A stretch of DNA of 64,000 nt from CAJXVY01 sp965660355 (GTDB lineage Bacteria; Actinomycetota; Actinomycetes; Actinomycetales; Microbacteriaceae), in contig CBFHZN010000003.1 in NCBI GenBank assembly GCA_965660355.1, positions 1 to 64,000 on the forward strand. The letters run 5' to 3'. Numbering within the stretch: the stretch's first letter is position 1; every line of letters starts with the position of its first letter. Position numbers and translations under genes: made by a program. The notes beneath the pieces were generated by a model. That model saw nothing but the letters and a program-made list of their open reading frames with translations, had not been told where the DNA came from and did not search any database. This document shows positions 30,585 to 38,768 of the stretch, in pieces.

Positions 30585-31829
30585 TTATTTTAAATTATAG
30601 TTAATTCCTTTTTTAAATTTTACACCTAAATTATACTTTGTAAATACATCGTGTATTTGGGAAAGTACTTGTTTTTCCTCTCTATCAACATCAAACAAAA
30701 AACTATCATATACATATAATATGAGTTTTGTGTTTTTACCTCTCAATATTTTAAATATATCCCACAATATAAGAACATTTTGTGAGGTCTCAAGTGACTG
30801 GAGTAAATAGTTTAATAGTTTTTGTGGGTTCATATTCTCTAATTTTTTATCCTCAAATCTATATTTGGAAATCGGACATTCAATGTATCCATTTGTTTTA
30901 AAATCGTTCCATAGATTATCAGTGTATTCTTTTACTAGCTTAAAAAATGGTAAATCCTCATATTGTTTAAATATTCCCCCATATAGTTGTTTAAAAGTCA
31001 ATTCTTTGGCTTTGGCATAATCCACCCCATACATTTTAGCAAAACTATTGTGGATATCAGAATCATCCCAATCCCAACCCAATATATTACCCAAAAGAGT
31101 AGGATGATAAGCACTAATATCCATTTCAACAAATATATCGTTACTTGGGATAAAACATTCTCGTTTTTTGTCACCCTTTTTTATTGCTGAAAAGTTGATG
31201 CCCCCAAATGTATTTGATGGGCGAGTAGTTAATGTATTTAAGTTGTAATTTGTGTATACATATTCCTCCATGTTTTGTTCATAATAGCGTTGATATAGCG
31301 TAGTATCCACTTTTATTCCGCTGTGTTCTATGGTACCAAATACTAAAGCGGCTTTTGTATAGAAATTATTAGAGAAATCAAAATCATAATTATTATAATT
31401 CTCCATACATAGCTCATAATGTTTAACAATTGGGACTAACATATTTGAATGTATTATGTCCTTGTTTGCATAAATGTGGATATGAGCGGGAGTTAAAGTT
31501 GGTATATATGGATGAGGGGTTGGGGGTGGGGAATATAAATGCTTGATTTTAATGTAATGTAGGAATGTTTTTGCATCTCTTACATATATTTTTTTAATGC
31601 TATTTAATACCTCTAAAACATCTGTAATCTCTAAATTTAGGGTTTCGGTATGGTTAAGTGGGATTATGTATCCTTTAGTATCATCTTTTGGGTATATAAA
31701 AACAGCACATATTGTGTTTTGGGTAGGGTGTAATGTGTTTGAGGTAGGGATGATTTCTACATAGGCTTGATTATGTGATTTTTCACAAAGTTGCTTTATT
31801 TTTTCTTTATCCTCTATTAACCAATACAT
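30585..31829 (-). CDS. Divergent family-A DNA polymerase-like protein
   Basis: A 414-residue protein with the ordered motifs of a Pol I palm and fingers. 'TTRPSNTFGGINFSAI' corresponds to the TGRLSS..PNLQNIP region. Motif A is 'VEMDISAYHPTLL' (Asp 237), followed by 'DSDIHNSFAKMYG'. Motif B/O-helix is 'AKELTFKQLYGG' (Lys 275, Phe 279, Tyr 283, with family spacing). Motif C is 'LYVYDSFLFDV' (Asp 375), where H-D-E is Y-D-S. Both catalytic Asp are kept, but the O-helix Arg is Tyr. The N-terminal 120 residues may be a degenerate exonuclease fold. It is much shorter than usual Pol A (550+). It lies directly after the terminator of the late block. Confidence 0.75.
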   Translation of the reverse strand: MYWLIEDKEKIKQLCEKSHNQAYVEIIPTSNTLHPTQNTICAVFIYPKDDTKGYIIPLNHTETLNLEITDVLEVLNSIKKIYVRDAKTFLHYIKIKHLYSPPPTPHPYIPTLTPAHIHIYANKDIIHSNMLVPIVKHYELCMENYNNYDFDFSNNFYTKAALVFGTIEHSGIKVDTTLYQRYYEQNMEEYVYTNYNLNTLTTRPSNTFGGINFSAIKKGDKKRECFIPSNDIFVEMDISAYHPTLLGNILGWDWDDSDIHNSFAKMYGVDYAKAKELTFKQLYGGIFKQYEDLPFFKLVKEYTDNLWNDFKTNGYIECPISKYRFEDKKLENMNPQKLLNYLLQSLETSQNVLILWDIFKILRGKNTKLILYVYDSFLFDVDREEKQVLSQIHDVFTKYNLGVKFKKGINYNLK

Positions 31830-31855
31830 TTTTTATAACCTTTATCATAATATAT

Positions 31856-31883
31856 AAAAAAAGCCTGCCAGAGGCAAGCTTTT
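31856..31883 (-). terminator. Rho-independent terminator ending the late gene block
   Basis: A 10-bp stem (AAAGCTTGCC / GGCAGGCTTT on the minus strand, one G-U pair) with a 3-base loop, followed by seven T. It separates structural genes from the replication block. Confidence 0.88.
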
Positions 31884-31906
31884 TAATTTATACGTTTAAA
31901 ATTTTA

Positions 31907-31917
31907 TTATAAATATT
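31907..31917 (-). promoter_or_regulatory. AATATTTATAA motif upstream of terminator
   Basis: An exact copy of the motif, but here it lies between a stop codon and a terminator, not before a gene. This copy argues against a simple promoter role for every occurrence. Confidence 0.3.
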
Positions 31918-31921
31918 AAAA

Positions 31922-32413
31922 TTAACCATACATAGCTTTTACCCAGGATTGGATATCTTTAATTTGTGGATTATTGGTAGATCCTCTTGAAAATTCCCTC
32001 TGAAGTTTGCGATAATAATCTGTAAATTCATCTAAATCAATTCCTTTTTCTTTTAACTCATCTTCCATATCAAAATCACTTTCAAAATAGTGTTGTTGTG
32101 GGTCTTTACCTAGAATTATATTTGCTAAAATTCGTTCAGAAGCATATGGGAGGTTGTGTATAGCTTCATCTGGGCCATCTTCTTTTTTAGTTTCTTTAAA
32201 GCTTTTAATCATGGCTTTCTCATAAACTTTTTTCTGTTGAGGGGTTAATGTTATTTCTTTATTTTCACCATCATCTTTATCTGAGGTATACCCAGGGGCA
32301 GGGTAAGATTTTCCAATTTTGCCTCTAACTTCAATTTCTTCAACTTCTTTTTTATATTGACTTTCTGTGATAATACCAGCCAACATTTGCATACGTAATT
32401 GTTCTTTACCCAT
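31922..32413 (-). CDS. Hypothetical protein with capsid-targeting-like N-terminus, 163 aa
   Basis: Begins GKEQLRMQMLAGIITESQYK. 'LAGIITE' is an N-terminal motif that I recall as common in marine T4-like phages. The I-T-E/S junction fits gp21 protease specificity. The rest is a charged, helical protein (LTPQQKKVYEKAMIKSFKE) with no recognised domain. It is the last gene of the structural block, before a strong terminator. A virion internal protein is plausible (inference). Confidence 0.75.
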   Translation of the reverse strand: MGKEQLRMQMLAGIITESQYKKEVEEIEVRGKIGKSYPAPGYTSDKDDGENKEITLTPQQKKVYEKAMIKSFKETKKEDGPDEAIHNLPYASERILANIILGKDPQQHYFESDFDMEDELKEKGIDLDEFTDYYRKLQREFSRGSTNNPQIKDIQSWVKAMYG

Positions 32414-32428
32414 TTTTATTTATTTTTA

Positions 32429-32439
32429 TTATAAATATA
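32429..32439 (-). promoter_or_regulatory. TATATTTATAA motif
   Basis: A one-base variant of the recurring motif, 15 bases before the start of the 163-residue tag-bearing gene. Confidence 0.4.
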
Positions 32440-32457
32440 GTAATATATTAAAGGGGT

Positions 32458-33030
32458 TTAGGGTTTCCAATACTTTATATAATCTTCTTTTAGGAATTTT
32501 GAAAAACCGTACCACTTTTTACTTTGTTCGATTTTTGTGATTTTTTGTTTATTGTTTCTGAATGTTATTGGTTTATTTCCTCTTATTTCCCATTCTATTT
32601 TTTCAGGTTCGTATAGATCCCAAGCTATGCTAGTATCTTTATTTTTTAATAGAGTATATGTTTGTTTTGAAATTTCTTTATATTTTAGTTCATTTGTTTT
32701 TTTGGTAAAATATCTTACCATTTTGCCTTCTTCATAATTTTGAGAAGTGGGTAAATTTGTTGATAGGTTGGGAATACTTCTAGAGATGTTATCTATAGAT
32801 TCTGGGGATAATATAGTAATTAAATTATTAGGAGAATTAACTAATTCATCTGAGGAAGGGGTTATAGGTTCTAATAATTGGTTATTATCTCCTGGGGAGT
32901 TTCCAGTGTATAATTTCCCGGTGGAGATTTGAAAATAATAACCCACATATTCTGATTTATTAGAAGAAATTACATATTCTCCCCCATTAGTATATAAATT
33001 AGTTTTTATTTGTGATTTTGGAAAATACAT
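32458..33030 (-). CDS. Putative virion structural protein, 190 aa
   Basis: Begins MYFPKSQIKTNLYTNGGEYV, then 'GYYFQISTGKLYTGNSPG'. This resembles small structural proteins encoded near the baseplate genes in marine T4-like phages, though I cannot name it. The middle is Ser/Asn/Pro-rich and the C-terminal half is basic and aromatic. It lies 13 bases after the M15 peptidase gene. A tail or baseplate role is inferred from context. Confidence 0.7.
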   Translation of the reverse strand: MYFPKSQIKTNLYTNGGEYVISSNKSEYVGYYFQISTGKLYTGNSPGDNNQLLEPITPSSDELVNSPNNLITILSPESIDNISRSIPNLSTNLPTSQNYEEGKMVRYFTKKTNELKYKEISKQTYTLLKNKDTSIAWDLYEPEKIEWEIRGNKPITFRNNKQKITKIEQSKKWYGFSKFLKEDYIKYWKP

Positions 33031-33043
33031 TATTTATAAAAAA

Positions 33044-33751
33044 TTATGCTGGGCCCCAATATTCGAAATGCCATATTTCATCTATAGTACCTGCGTTATC
33101 TGATAATCTCCATGGGTTGTACCAATTATATTTTGCACCAATAGTAGATATTTGTTTATAAATATTTGTGGATATCCTTGCTGATCTATTAATTGATTTA
33201 TCTTTAGAGCCTCCTACTATTTGATATAGATTACTGAAATCTACAGCTATTCCATATCCATGGGCTCCTCCACCTGTATTTTTTCCAAATCTAATAGCTG
33301 ATGATATTAAAAATGGAATGTTATTTAACTTCATTTCATTAACCCATAGTAAGAATTGTTGACCTGCTTTTCTTTCTAAATAGTAAACACTGTTAAAAAT
33401 TAACACGGATTGTAAGTTTTCATTACCCAATGCAAAATGTTTTGGGTCAATTTTTCCATCTCCTACTTTTATTAATTTTCCCTCATTTACTAAATTTAAT
33501 ACTTGTTGTTTAGTTTTATTTCTTAAATCTATTTTTGTTTTTTTATATACTGGGGTATTAATGGGGGAAGAGTTGCCTATTTTTGTTGGGTTTATAATAG
33601 GGGCAGGATCTTCTCCTAAGGGGGTTTGGTTGGGAATTATAGGGGATAAGAATGAGGGGAATTGAGGGAGGGAAGAAACAATTGGGGTGTTTGTTTGCAT
33701 TATCTCAAATAACATATCCTGTTCTTGCTTAAAATAACTTTCTCTAGCCAT
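33044..33751 (-). CDS. Virion-associated M15-type (VanY/DD-carboxypeptidase-like) peptidase
   Basis: A 235-residue protein. A Pro/Asn-rich N-terminal linker (20-75) is followed by a catalytic domain with 'SAIRFGKNTGGGAHGYGIAVDFSN' broken as R154, H164, D171, and 'DEIWHFEYWG' (Glu 225, His 228). These are the zinc and catalytic residues of peptidase M15 (D-Ala-D-Ala carboxypeptidase / L-Ala-D-Glu endopeptidase). It sits between baseplate genes, so it is probably a tail-associated enzyme that opens peptidoglycan during entry, separate from the lytic endolysin. Confidence 0.88.
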   Translation of the reverse strand: MARESYFKQEQDMLFEIMQTNTPIVSSLPQFPSFLSPIIPNQTPLGEDPAPIINPTKIGNSSPINTPVYKKTKIDLRNKTKQQVLNLVNEGKLIKVGDGKIDPKHFALGNENLQSVLIFNSVYYLERKAGQQFLLWVNEMKLNNIPFLISSAIRFGKNTGGGAHGYGIAVDFSNLYQIVGGSKDKSINRSARISTNIYKQISTIGAKYNWYNPWRLSDNAGTIDEIWHFEYWGPA

Positions 33752-33753
33752 AC

Positions 33754-33764
33754 TTATAAATATT
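33754..33764 (-). promoter_or_regulatory. AATATTTATAA motif
   Basis: An exact copy of the motif overlapping the stop of the upstream baseplate gene and ending two bases before the peptidase ATG. Confidence 0.3.
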
Positions 33765-36372
33765 AAGGGTTAGGAGAATATGATCCGGGCATTACTGTAG
33801 TATCTAATGAAGTTTCCCAATCCCCATTTGAGATTTTATGGGATACTCTTTTTATCACAAATTTTAGATTTTCGGGATAGTTATAAGGTAAAAATCTAGT
33901 ATCTACCTCTATTTTATTCCAAATTTTCATACCCGAAAGACCATCCATAGTGAGTTGCAAATTAAATGGGATGAATCCGTTGGAGGTGGATGCATAATTT
34001 TCCGGATCTTTCTCATATGTTTTTGCTCTCAAATATTTGAAAAATTCAGTAGCCACAGTTATATTAGTATCTATTATTTCTGGGTTGAGGGTTTGCCATC
34101 GGGGTTCGGGTTCGACTATAGAGAATCCTAGGTATTCTAGAGGTTCTAATTCTAAAAGGTATTTAAAATAATCAACTTCTATGTTATTTTGATTTGTGTT
34201 GATACTACCTGTGGTAGGAGTGGGAGAGGGGAGAGGTTGTGAAGGGTTAAACCTGTCATGAATTCCTCTATTCCATTTTGAGAATGCTGTTGCTTCCATA
34301 CCTTTTGTATAACCCGAAGCTGTAGCTCCTATCGTTACCATGCTGGCAAATTCGGGGGAAATTTCTGTTTTTAAATCAACATTCCTCACAAAAGTAGATT
34401 CACTTTGATTTCCTGGGAGTCCATTATACCCAAATATTTGGAAAACTGTTTGGGGATTATTTATTTTTGGGGATGGAGAGGAAGAATCTATAATTTCATA
34501 TGTATTTTCTTTTTCATTAATTGTAGGTTCTAAATTATTAACTCCCCCCATAGCTTTATTAATTTTCTCACAAATATCTTTTAAAAAGTTAAATGGAGAT
34601 AAATCACCTTGACTATCAATATTAGAATCTATAGAATCAACGATAGTTGAAAAGTTAAGATAACAATTTCCAAAATCTCCAATCTTCTCCCCACCATTTG
34701 AAGCACTATAGGATTTTTGAAAAAATTCTAATTGTTTATAATTATGTAAATATAAATTTGGGTTTGATTTATCATAAAAAATGGTATTTCTTACAATGCA
34801 AACTCTAGGATCAAATGACATTTGATTAGGCATTCTTCTTCCTAAAATGGGTTTTTGGGAAATAGAGGGAGCAGAAGGAATGTCTCTTAAAATGTTATTT
34901 ATAAGAGATAATAAGGATGTAAATTTTAAATAATAATTAGATAAAGATAATCTTGACTCTGTTTCTTTCCCCTCTTCATCTAAGTTATTTGCATAGAATG
35001 AATTCTTAGGTGCTATTTGTGAGTTAATGGTAATTGTTGTGGGACGGATTTTTAATTTAAAATAATAGTCATCTCCTGTAAAATATTCTGATTGACGGTT
35101 CATTTGGTTTTCCATTGATGTTTTTAGACCATCAACACCATTAAAATAATCGGATAGTTCTTCAGAGATGGATTCAAATTCGATATCACTAAAATAACCA
35201 CCGTGAGCTGTGCCAATTTCAAATTTTATAGCATTTTCATTTAAAAGTTCTTGATATAAGGGTCGATTTTTATTAATTAAAGAATCTAAATCCTCTATTA
35301 GATCTTCCAAACTATTTCTCAGGAAATAATTCCTTCCTCGATCAACCCGCCCAACTATAATACCCAAATCTGCGGGGGCCCATTTTTTATCTTCAAATAC
35401 TAGGGTTTCACTCCCCCCATAAAACCACCCGATTTGTCTAGATGTTGGTTTACCATTTACAAGATATTCATGGGTGATTCCTCTACGATCTCCATCTGAG
35501 GTTAGGGTGTTTAGAATGATTTGTTTGTTTAATTCTTCCTCTATTATATTTCTATTACTTTTCCCATCTTCGGGGTATGAAGAGGTAGATATAACATTTA
35601 ACTTAAATGATTCAACAACATCTCCTAAACTTATAAGTTTTAAAGTTATTTTATATGTCCCATCAGGTTGGAATGTCCAATTAAAATTTACAACTTTAGC
35701 AACAAACCCATCATAATTTCCATTGTATTTTTTCCTTAGAGCCTCGGTTGATGATAGGAAATCTCTATGACTTTTATCAGAAATTTTTTTACCGTCGCCA
35801 AAAAATTTATCTATTTGGGTGGCCCCTATCTCCTGGTATTCCTTATTATTATTAATATAGTGGGAATTGCCCCATTCAAGTAATACTGTGTATCCTAATC
35901 TTAAATATAAGATGTCTAATATTTCTAGTTGTTTTCTAGAGTTAGCTATTATCTCTACTGTAGCCTCTTTTATTGATCCCCTATTTTTATCTTTAACATT
36001 TATGCTTTCTATACCAGGCATAGGAACTAACCCAAAGTCAGTGTCTGTTGGGTCATAAACTTCATTAAATTTAAAACGTTGGGATTCTAATGTTGATCCT
36101 GAAATGTGGGTTGAGGTTCCACTAAATAAAATATACTTTTGGGCTAGCTTTGTTCCCATATGGGAATTAGTATCTAACCCTACTGTTTTCAATCTTTCTT
36201 CAGCTTCTTCACCCTCTAAAAATACCCCAGATGCTAATTTTACCCATGCTGTTTTTACATTAGCCCATGCTAACATTTCGGGACCTCTATTAGATATTTC
36301 CCCCATTAGCTCTTGTCGAACTTTGATTTGATTATTGACATAATCTGCAAATGGTTCTCCTATTATAGACAT
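33763..36372 (-). CDS. Large baseplate/tail structural protein, 869 aa
   Basis: A large soluble protein containing 'GLVPMPGIESINVKDKNRGSI', 'ATVEIIANSRKQLEILDILYLRLGYTVLLEWGNS' and 'DGTYKITLKLISLGDVVESFK'. I recall similar regions in baseplate-region proteins of marine T4-like phages. No transmembrane or enzymatic motif is seen. Its placement after the LysM-like wedge protein and before the M15 peptidase supports a baseplate hub or wedge role. The exact T4 counterpart is not clear. Confidence 0.72.
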   Translation of the reverse strand: MSIIGEPFADYVNNQIKVRQELMGEISNRGPEMLAWANVKTAWVKLASGVFLEGEEAEERLKTVGLDTNSHMGTKLAQKYILFSGTSTHISGSTLESQRFKFNEVYDPTDTDFGLVPMPGIESINVKDKNRGSIKEATVEIIANSRKQLEILDILYLRLGYTVLLEWGNSHYINNNKEYQEIGATQIDKFFGDGKKISDKSHRDFLSSTEALRKKYNGNYDGFVAKVVNFNWTFQPDGTYKITLKLISLGDVVESFKLNVISTSSYPEDGKSNRNIIEEELNKQIILNTLTSDGDRRGITHEYLVNGKPTSRQIGWFYGGSETLVFEDKKWAPADLGIIVGRVDRGRNYFLRNSLEDLIEDLDSLINKNRPLYQELLNENAIKFEIGTAHGGYFSDIEFESISEELSDYFNGVDGLKTSMENQMNRQSEYFTGDDYYFKLKIRPTTITINSQIAPKNSFYANNLDEEGKETESRLSLSNYYLKFTSLLSLINNILRDIPSAPSISQKPILGRRMPNQMSFDPRVCIVRNTIFYDKSNPNLYLHNYKQLEFFQKSYSASNGGEKIGDFGNCYLNFSTIVDSIDSNIDSQGDLSPFNFLKDICEKINKAMGGVNNLEPTINEKENTYEIIDSSSPSPKINNPQTVFQIFGYNGLPGNQSESTFVRNVDLKTEISPEFASMVTIGATASGYTKGMEATAFSKWNRGIHDRFNPSQPLPSPTPTTGSINTNQNNIEVDYFKYLLELEPLEYLGFSIVEPEPRWQTLNPEIIDTNITVATEFFKYLRAKTYEKDPENYASTSNGFIPFNLQLTMDGLSGMKIWNKIEVDTRFLPYNYPENLKFVIKRVSHKISNGDWETSLDTTVMPGSYSPNP

Positions 36373-36386
36373 AACATTATTTTATA

Positions 36387-36680
36387 TTAACTATATAAAT
36401 TATTAATTTGGGTAGCGGTTTGAATACTAGGTATTCGTATTTGTGATCCTATTTGAGGTATTAAAGAATCAGAATCCTGTTGGGGATTTGAAATTGCTAT
36501 AATCCACCACATAGAGGATTTACCATAATATTGTAATGCTAAAGTATCATAGCGGTCCCCAATAGTAGTAAAAATGTAAACATCCTCAAAAGATAGGGGA
36601 ACCTCCACATATGTTGTGGTTTGGAGAAGACCTCTATTATTTTTTCCAATTTTGCTAGGTGTTGTTCTATATCGTGACAT
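36387..36680 (-). CDS. 53: LysM-like baseplate wedge protein (gp53-like)
   Basis: A 97-residue protein with 'DVYIFTTIGDRYDTLALQYYGKSSMWWIIAISNP' and 'IPQIGSQIRIPS'. The pattern is a LysM-like fold seen in T4 gp53 and in tail protein X families, where it tethers wedge subunits rather than binding glycans. It is shorter than T4 gp53 (196) and covers only the LysM-like part. It is two bases from its upstream neighbour. Confidence 0.72.
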   Translation of the reverse strand: MSRYRTTPSKIGKNNRGLLQTTTYVEVPLSFEDVYIFTTIGDRYDTLALQYYGKSSMWWIIAISNPQQDSDSLIPQIGSQIRIPSIQTATQINNLYS

Positions 36681-36681
36681 A

Positions 36682-38520
36682 TTATTTTCCTAGTTTTAAC
36701 CCATTTGTGATATATCTTTGATTTTTATCCCCCGTATCAAGAGTTTTATTAGTTGCTATTTCGGGTCTGAAGTTGTGGATTGGTGTAAATTTCATACCTG
36801 TTACCTTTATCATAAGAGGAAGCTCATCAGGATTTGTTTCTGATCCTCTTTGAATTTCAAGGTTTTCAGGGTTTAGAGAAAGATCCCAAGATGATTCTTG
36901 AGGTATATCATAAGTTAATGATGATATAAATCCGTATTGTTCATATATATAATCTCCTACAGTCATTTTTACTAAATTTCCAGCCATATAACCATTTGGA
37001 GTATATGTGGGTGCTAGTGAGGATGCAAGGTAATTAAGTTTTTGATACATCCCACGCATTTCTCCCATAGATTGTGCTACTACTGTAAAAGCCATAGATA
37101 TACTTCTATCAAAACCACTATATTTGTAGAATTTTTCTCCCCTACCCATATAGGTTTGTGCTTTCCAATCTGAAGAATATGAATCTGAAAATGAGTCAAT
37201 GTATGAGCGGAAGTTCATATATGTTAGATTATTTGTTGGAGTGTTAGAATCTATAATTCCTATTCTAAAGGAAACTAGATCATTATAAATTCCCCCTTCA
37301 TCATCTCCACTAAACCCTTCTGTTGATTTATATAGGAAAGAGCTGTTAACTTTATCTAAAGGCTCAGTATATGAACCTTTTGTAGCTCCTGGGTCTCCTA
37401 AGTTTACTCTATTTTCAATGTTTAATCCCGCAAAGTCTTTATTTCCCCCGTATAATTTATTTAATGTTGTATTTTTATATGTTGAAAATGTTGTAGGTTC
37501 TTCAGAGTGAGGATTTTTAGACTCTTCTTCAAAAATCTTTTTATTTAAATCAGTGTCTGGTTTTTTGTTTTTGGTGTTTTCAAATGAGAGAATATCAAAT
37601 ATCCTATTAGGATTACCAAAAAGGTTTGATAAAAATCCGGAATTATTTATTCCATTATTTTCTAATGTTAATCCTTGTTTATTACTTGCTCCTAAATAAT
37701 TTCTATAATCAATTCTATCAAATGTTCTTGTTTTAGAATCTGTATGTTTAAATACTTTAAACCCTTCATTAAAAAATCCACTTTTAGCTAGATTAACATT
37801 ATTCTGTCCTGTTCTTTGATCAGCAAATTTGATACGTGTTTTTCCTACACCTAAAATAGAGCCTGGACCCCCACCATATTCTAAAATAGTGTTATTGTTA
37901 AGGGAAAATGTAAATTGTTTATCTTTATAAATGGTTAATAGTCTATTTGTTACTACACCATCTAGTGAATCTGGTATGAATGTAGGGTTTGGGGATCCTG
38001 GGAGAGTGAGATTACCCCCTTTTACAAGGGTTAAAGAATTTGTTACTTCTTTATTATTTATCTTTACTATATCCTCATACTTATTTAAACTTAATCCAGG
38101 TAATAATCCAGTAGGATCTATCCCCATCTTATTTAAATGAGTACCTGCAAATCCTACACCAGCTTGAGCTAAAGTTGAAAGTGGAGTATATACTCCAGCA
38201 TTTAAAGCCCCAGCAGCATAAGCAGGACCTTTTGAGGCCTCAGTACCCACAGACATACGTGATAGTAAATTTTCTTTAGCGGTATATAAAATACCCTTTG
38301 AACCATCAGCAACATATTTTGTTAAACGTGCTACATCCTCTAAGGCGCGTTGAGGTGCCTTTAACCCACCACGCAGTATAAAGTCATTCCCTCCAGTATT
38401 ACCTTGAGGGTTATCCGAAATAGGTTTTTGGATGTAGGGTTGTTTACTTGAACCCCCACCAGGTCTATCTTTTCCGAATTTTAATGATTTTAAATCTGTC
38501 TGGAGATTGATTAAACCCAT
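36682..38520 (-). CDS. Tail/baseplate structural protein, 612 aa
   Basis: The N-terminal 120 residues are Gly/Ala-rich with an apolar stretch (PAYAAGALNAGVYTPLSTLA). The C-terminal 200 residues contain 'VSFRIGIIDSNTPTN', 'FRSYIDSFSDSYSSDW', 'YMGRGEKFYKYSGFDRSISM' and 'YLASSLAPTYTPNGYMAGNL', which I associate with conserved virion proteins of marine T4-like phages. It follows the tape-measure gene and a 71-residue gene, so a tail-tip or baseplate role fits. Confidence 0.72.
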   Translation of the reverse strand: MGLINLQTDLKSLKFGKDRPGGGSSKQPYIQKPISDNPQGNTGGNDFILRGGLKAPQRALEDVARLTKYVADGSKGILYTAKENLLSRMSVGTEASKGPAYAAGALNAGVYTPLSTLAQAGVGFAGTHLNKMGIDPTGLLPGLSLNKYEDIVKINNKEVTNSLTLVKGGNLTLPGSPNPTFIPDSLDGVVTNRLLTIYKDKQFTFSLNNNTILEYGGGPGSILGVGKTRIKFADQRTGQNNVNLAKSGFFNEGFKVFKHTDSKTRTFDRIDYRNYLGASNKQGLTLENNGINNSGFLSNLFGNPNRIFDILSFENTKNKKPDTDLNKKIFEEESKNPHSEEPTTFSTYKNTTLNKLYGGNKDFAGLNIENRVNLGDPGATKGSYTEPLDKVNSSFLYKSTEGFSGDDEGGIYNDLVSFRIGIIDSNTPTNNLTYMNFRSYIDSFSDSYSSDWKAQTYMGRGEKFYKYSGFDRSISMAFTVVAQSMGEMRGMYQKLNYLASSLAPTYTPNGYMAGNLVKMTVGDYIYEQYGFISSLTYDIPQESSWDLSLNPENLEIQRGSETNPDELPLMIKVTGMKFTPIHNFRPEIATNKTLDTGDKNQRYITNGLKLGK

Positions 38521-38524
38521 TTAA

Positions 38525-38740
38525 TTATGTTGGTAGATTGTTTAAATACTGAGGAGGTGTTTGACCATCTAAATCAAGTGAGGATGGTGCTGGATATCCT
38601 GTTTGGTTTGGATTACCATTAATTGAGTACTCATTATGTACTGTTGAGTTAGGGTTAGCTGATTGCATTTGTGGAGGAGTTGCTCCATCAAATTGTGATA
38701 AATCAGACCCGTTTTGGTTGAGTTTGTTTAAAAGTCCCAT
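38525..38740 (-). CDS. Hypothetical small structural-region protein, 71 aa
   Basis: A Pro/Asn/Gln/Ser-rich, probably unstructured protein (MGLLNKLNQNGSDLSQFDGA, with 'TPPQMQ' and 'TPPQYLNNLPT'). It lies between the tape-measure and the 612-residue tail gene and shares the MGL N-terminus with the latter. No family is recognised. Confidence 0.65.
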   Translation of the reverse strand: MGLLNKLNQNGSDLSQFDGATPPQMQSANPNSTVHNEYSINGNPNQTGYPAPSSLDLDGQTPPQYLNNLPT

Positions 38741-38752
38741 ATTATTGTTTTA

Positions 38753-38763
38753 TTATAAATATT
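38753..38763 (-). promoter_or_regulatory. AATATTTATAA motif
   Basis: An exact copy, 12 bases before the 71-residue gene, in the gap after the tape-measure gene. Confidence 0.4.
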
Positions 38764-38768
38764 GTATA

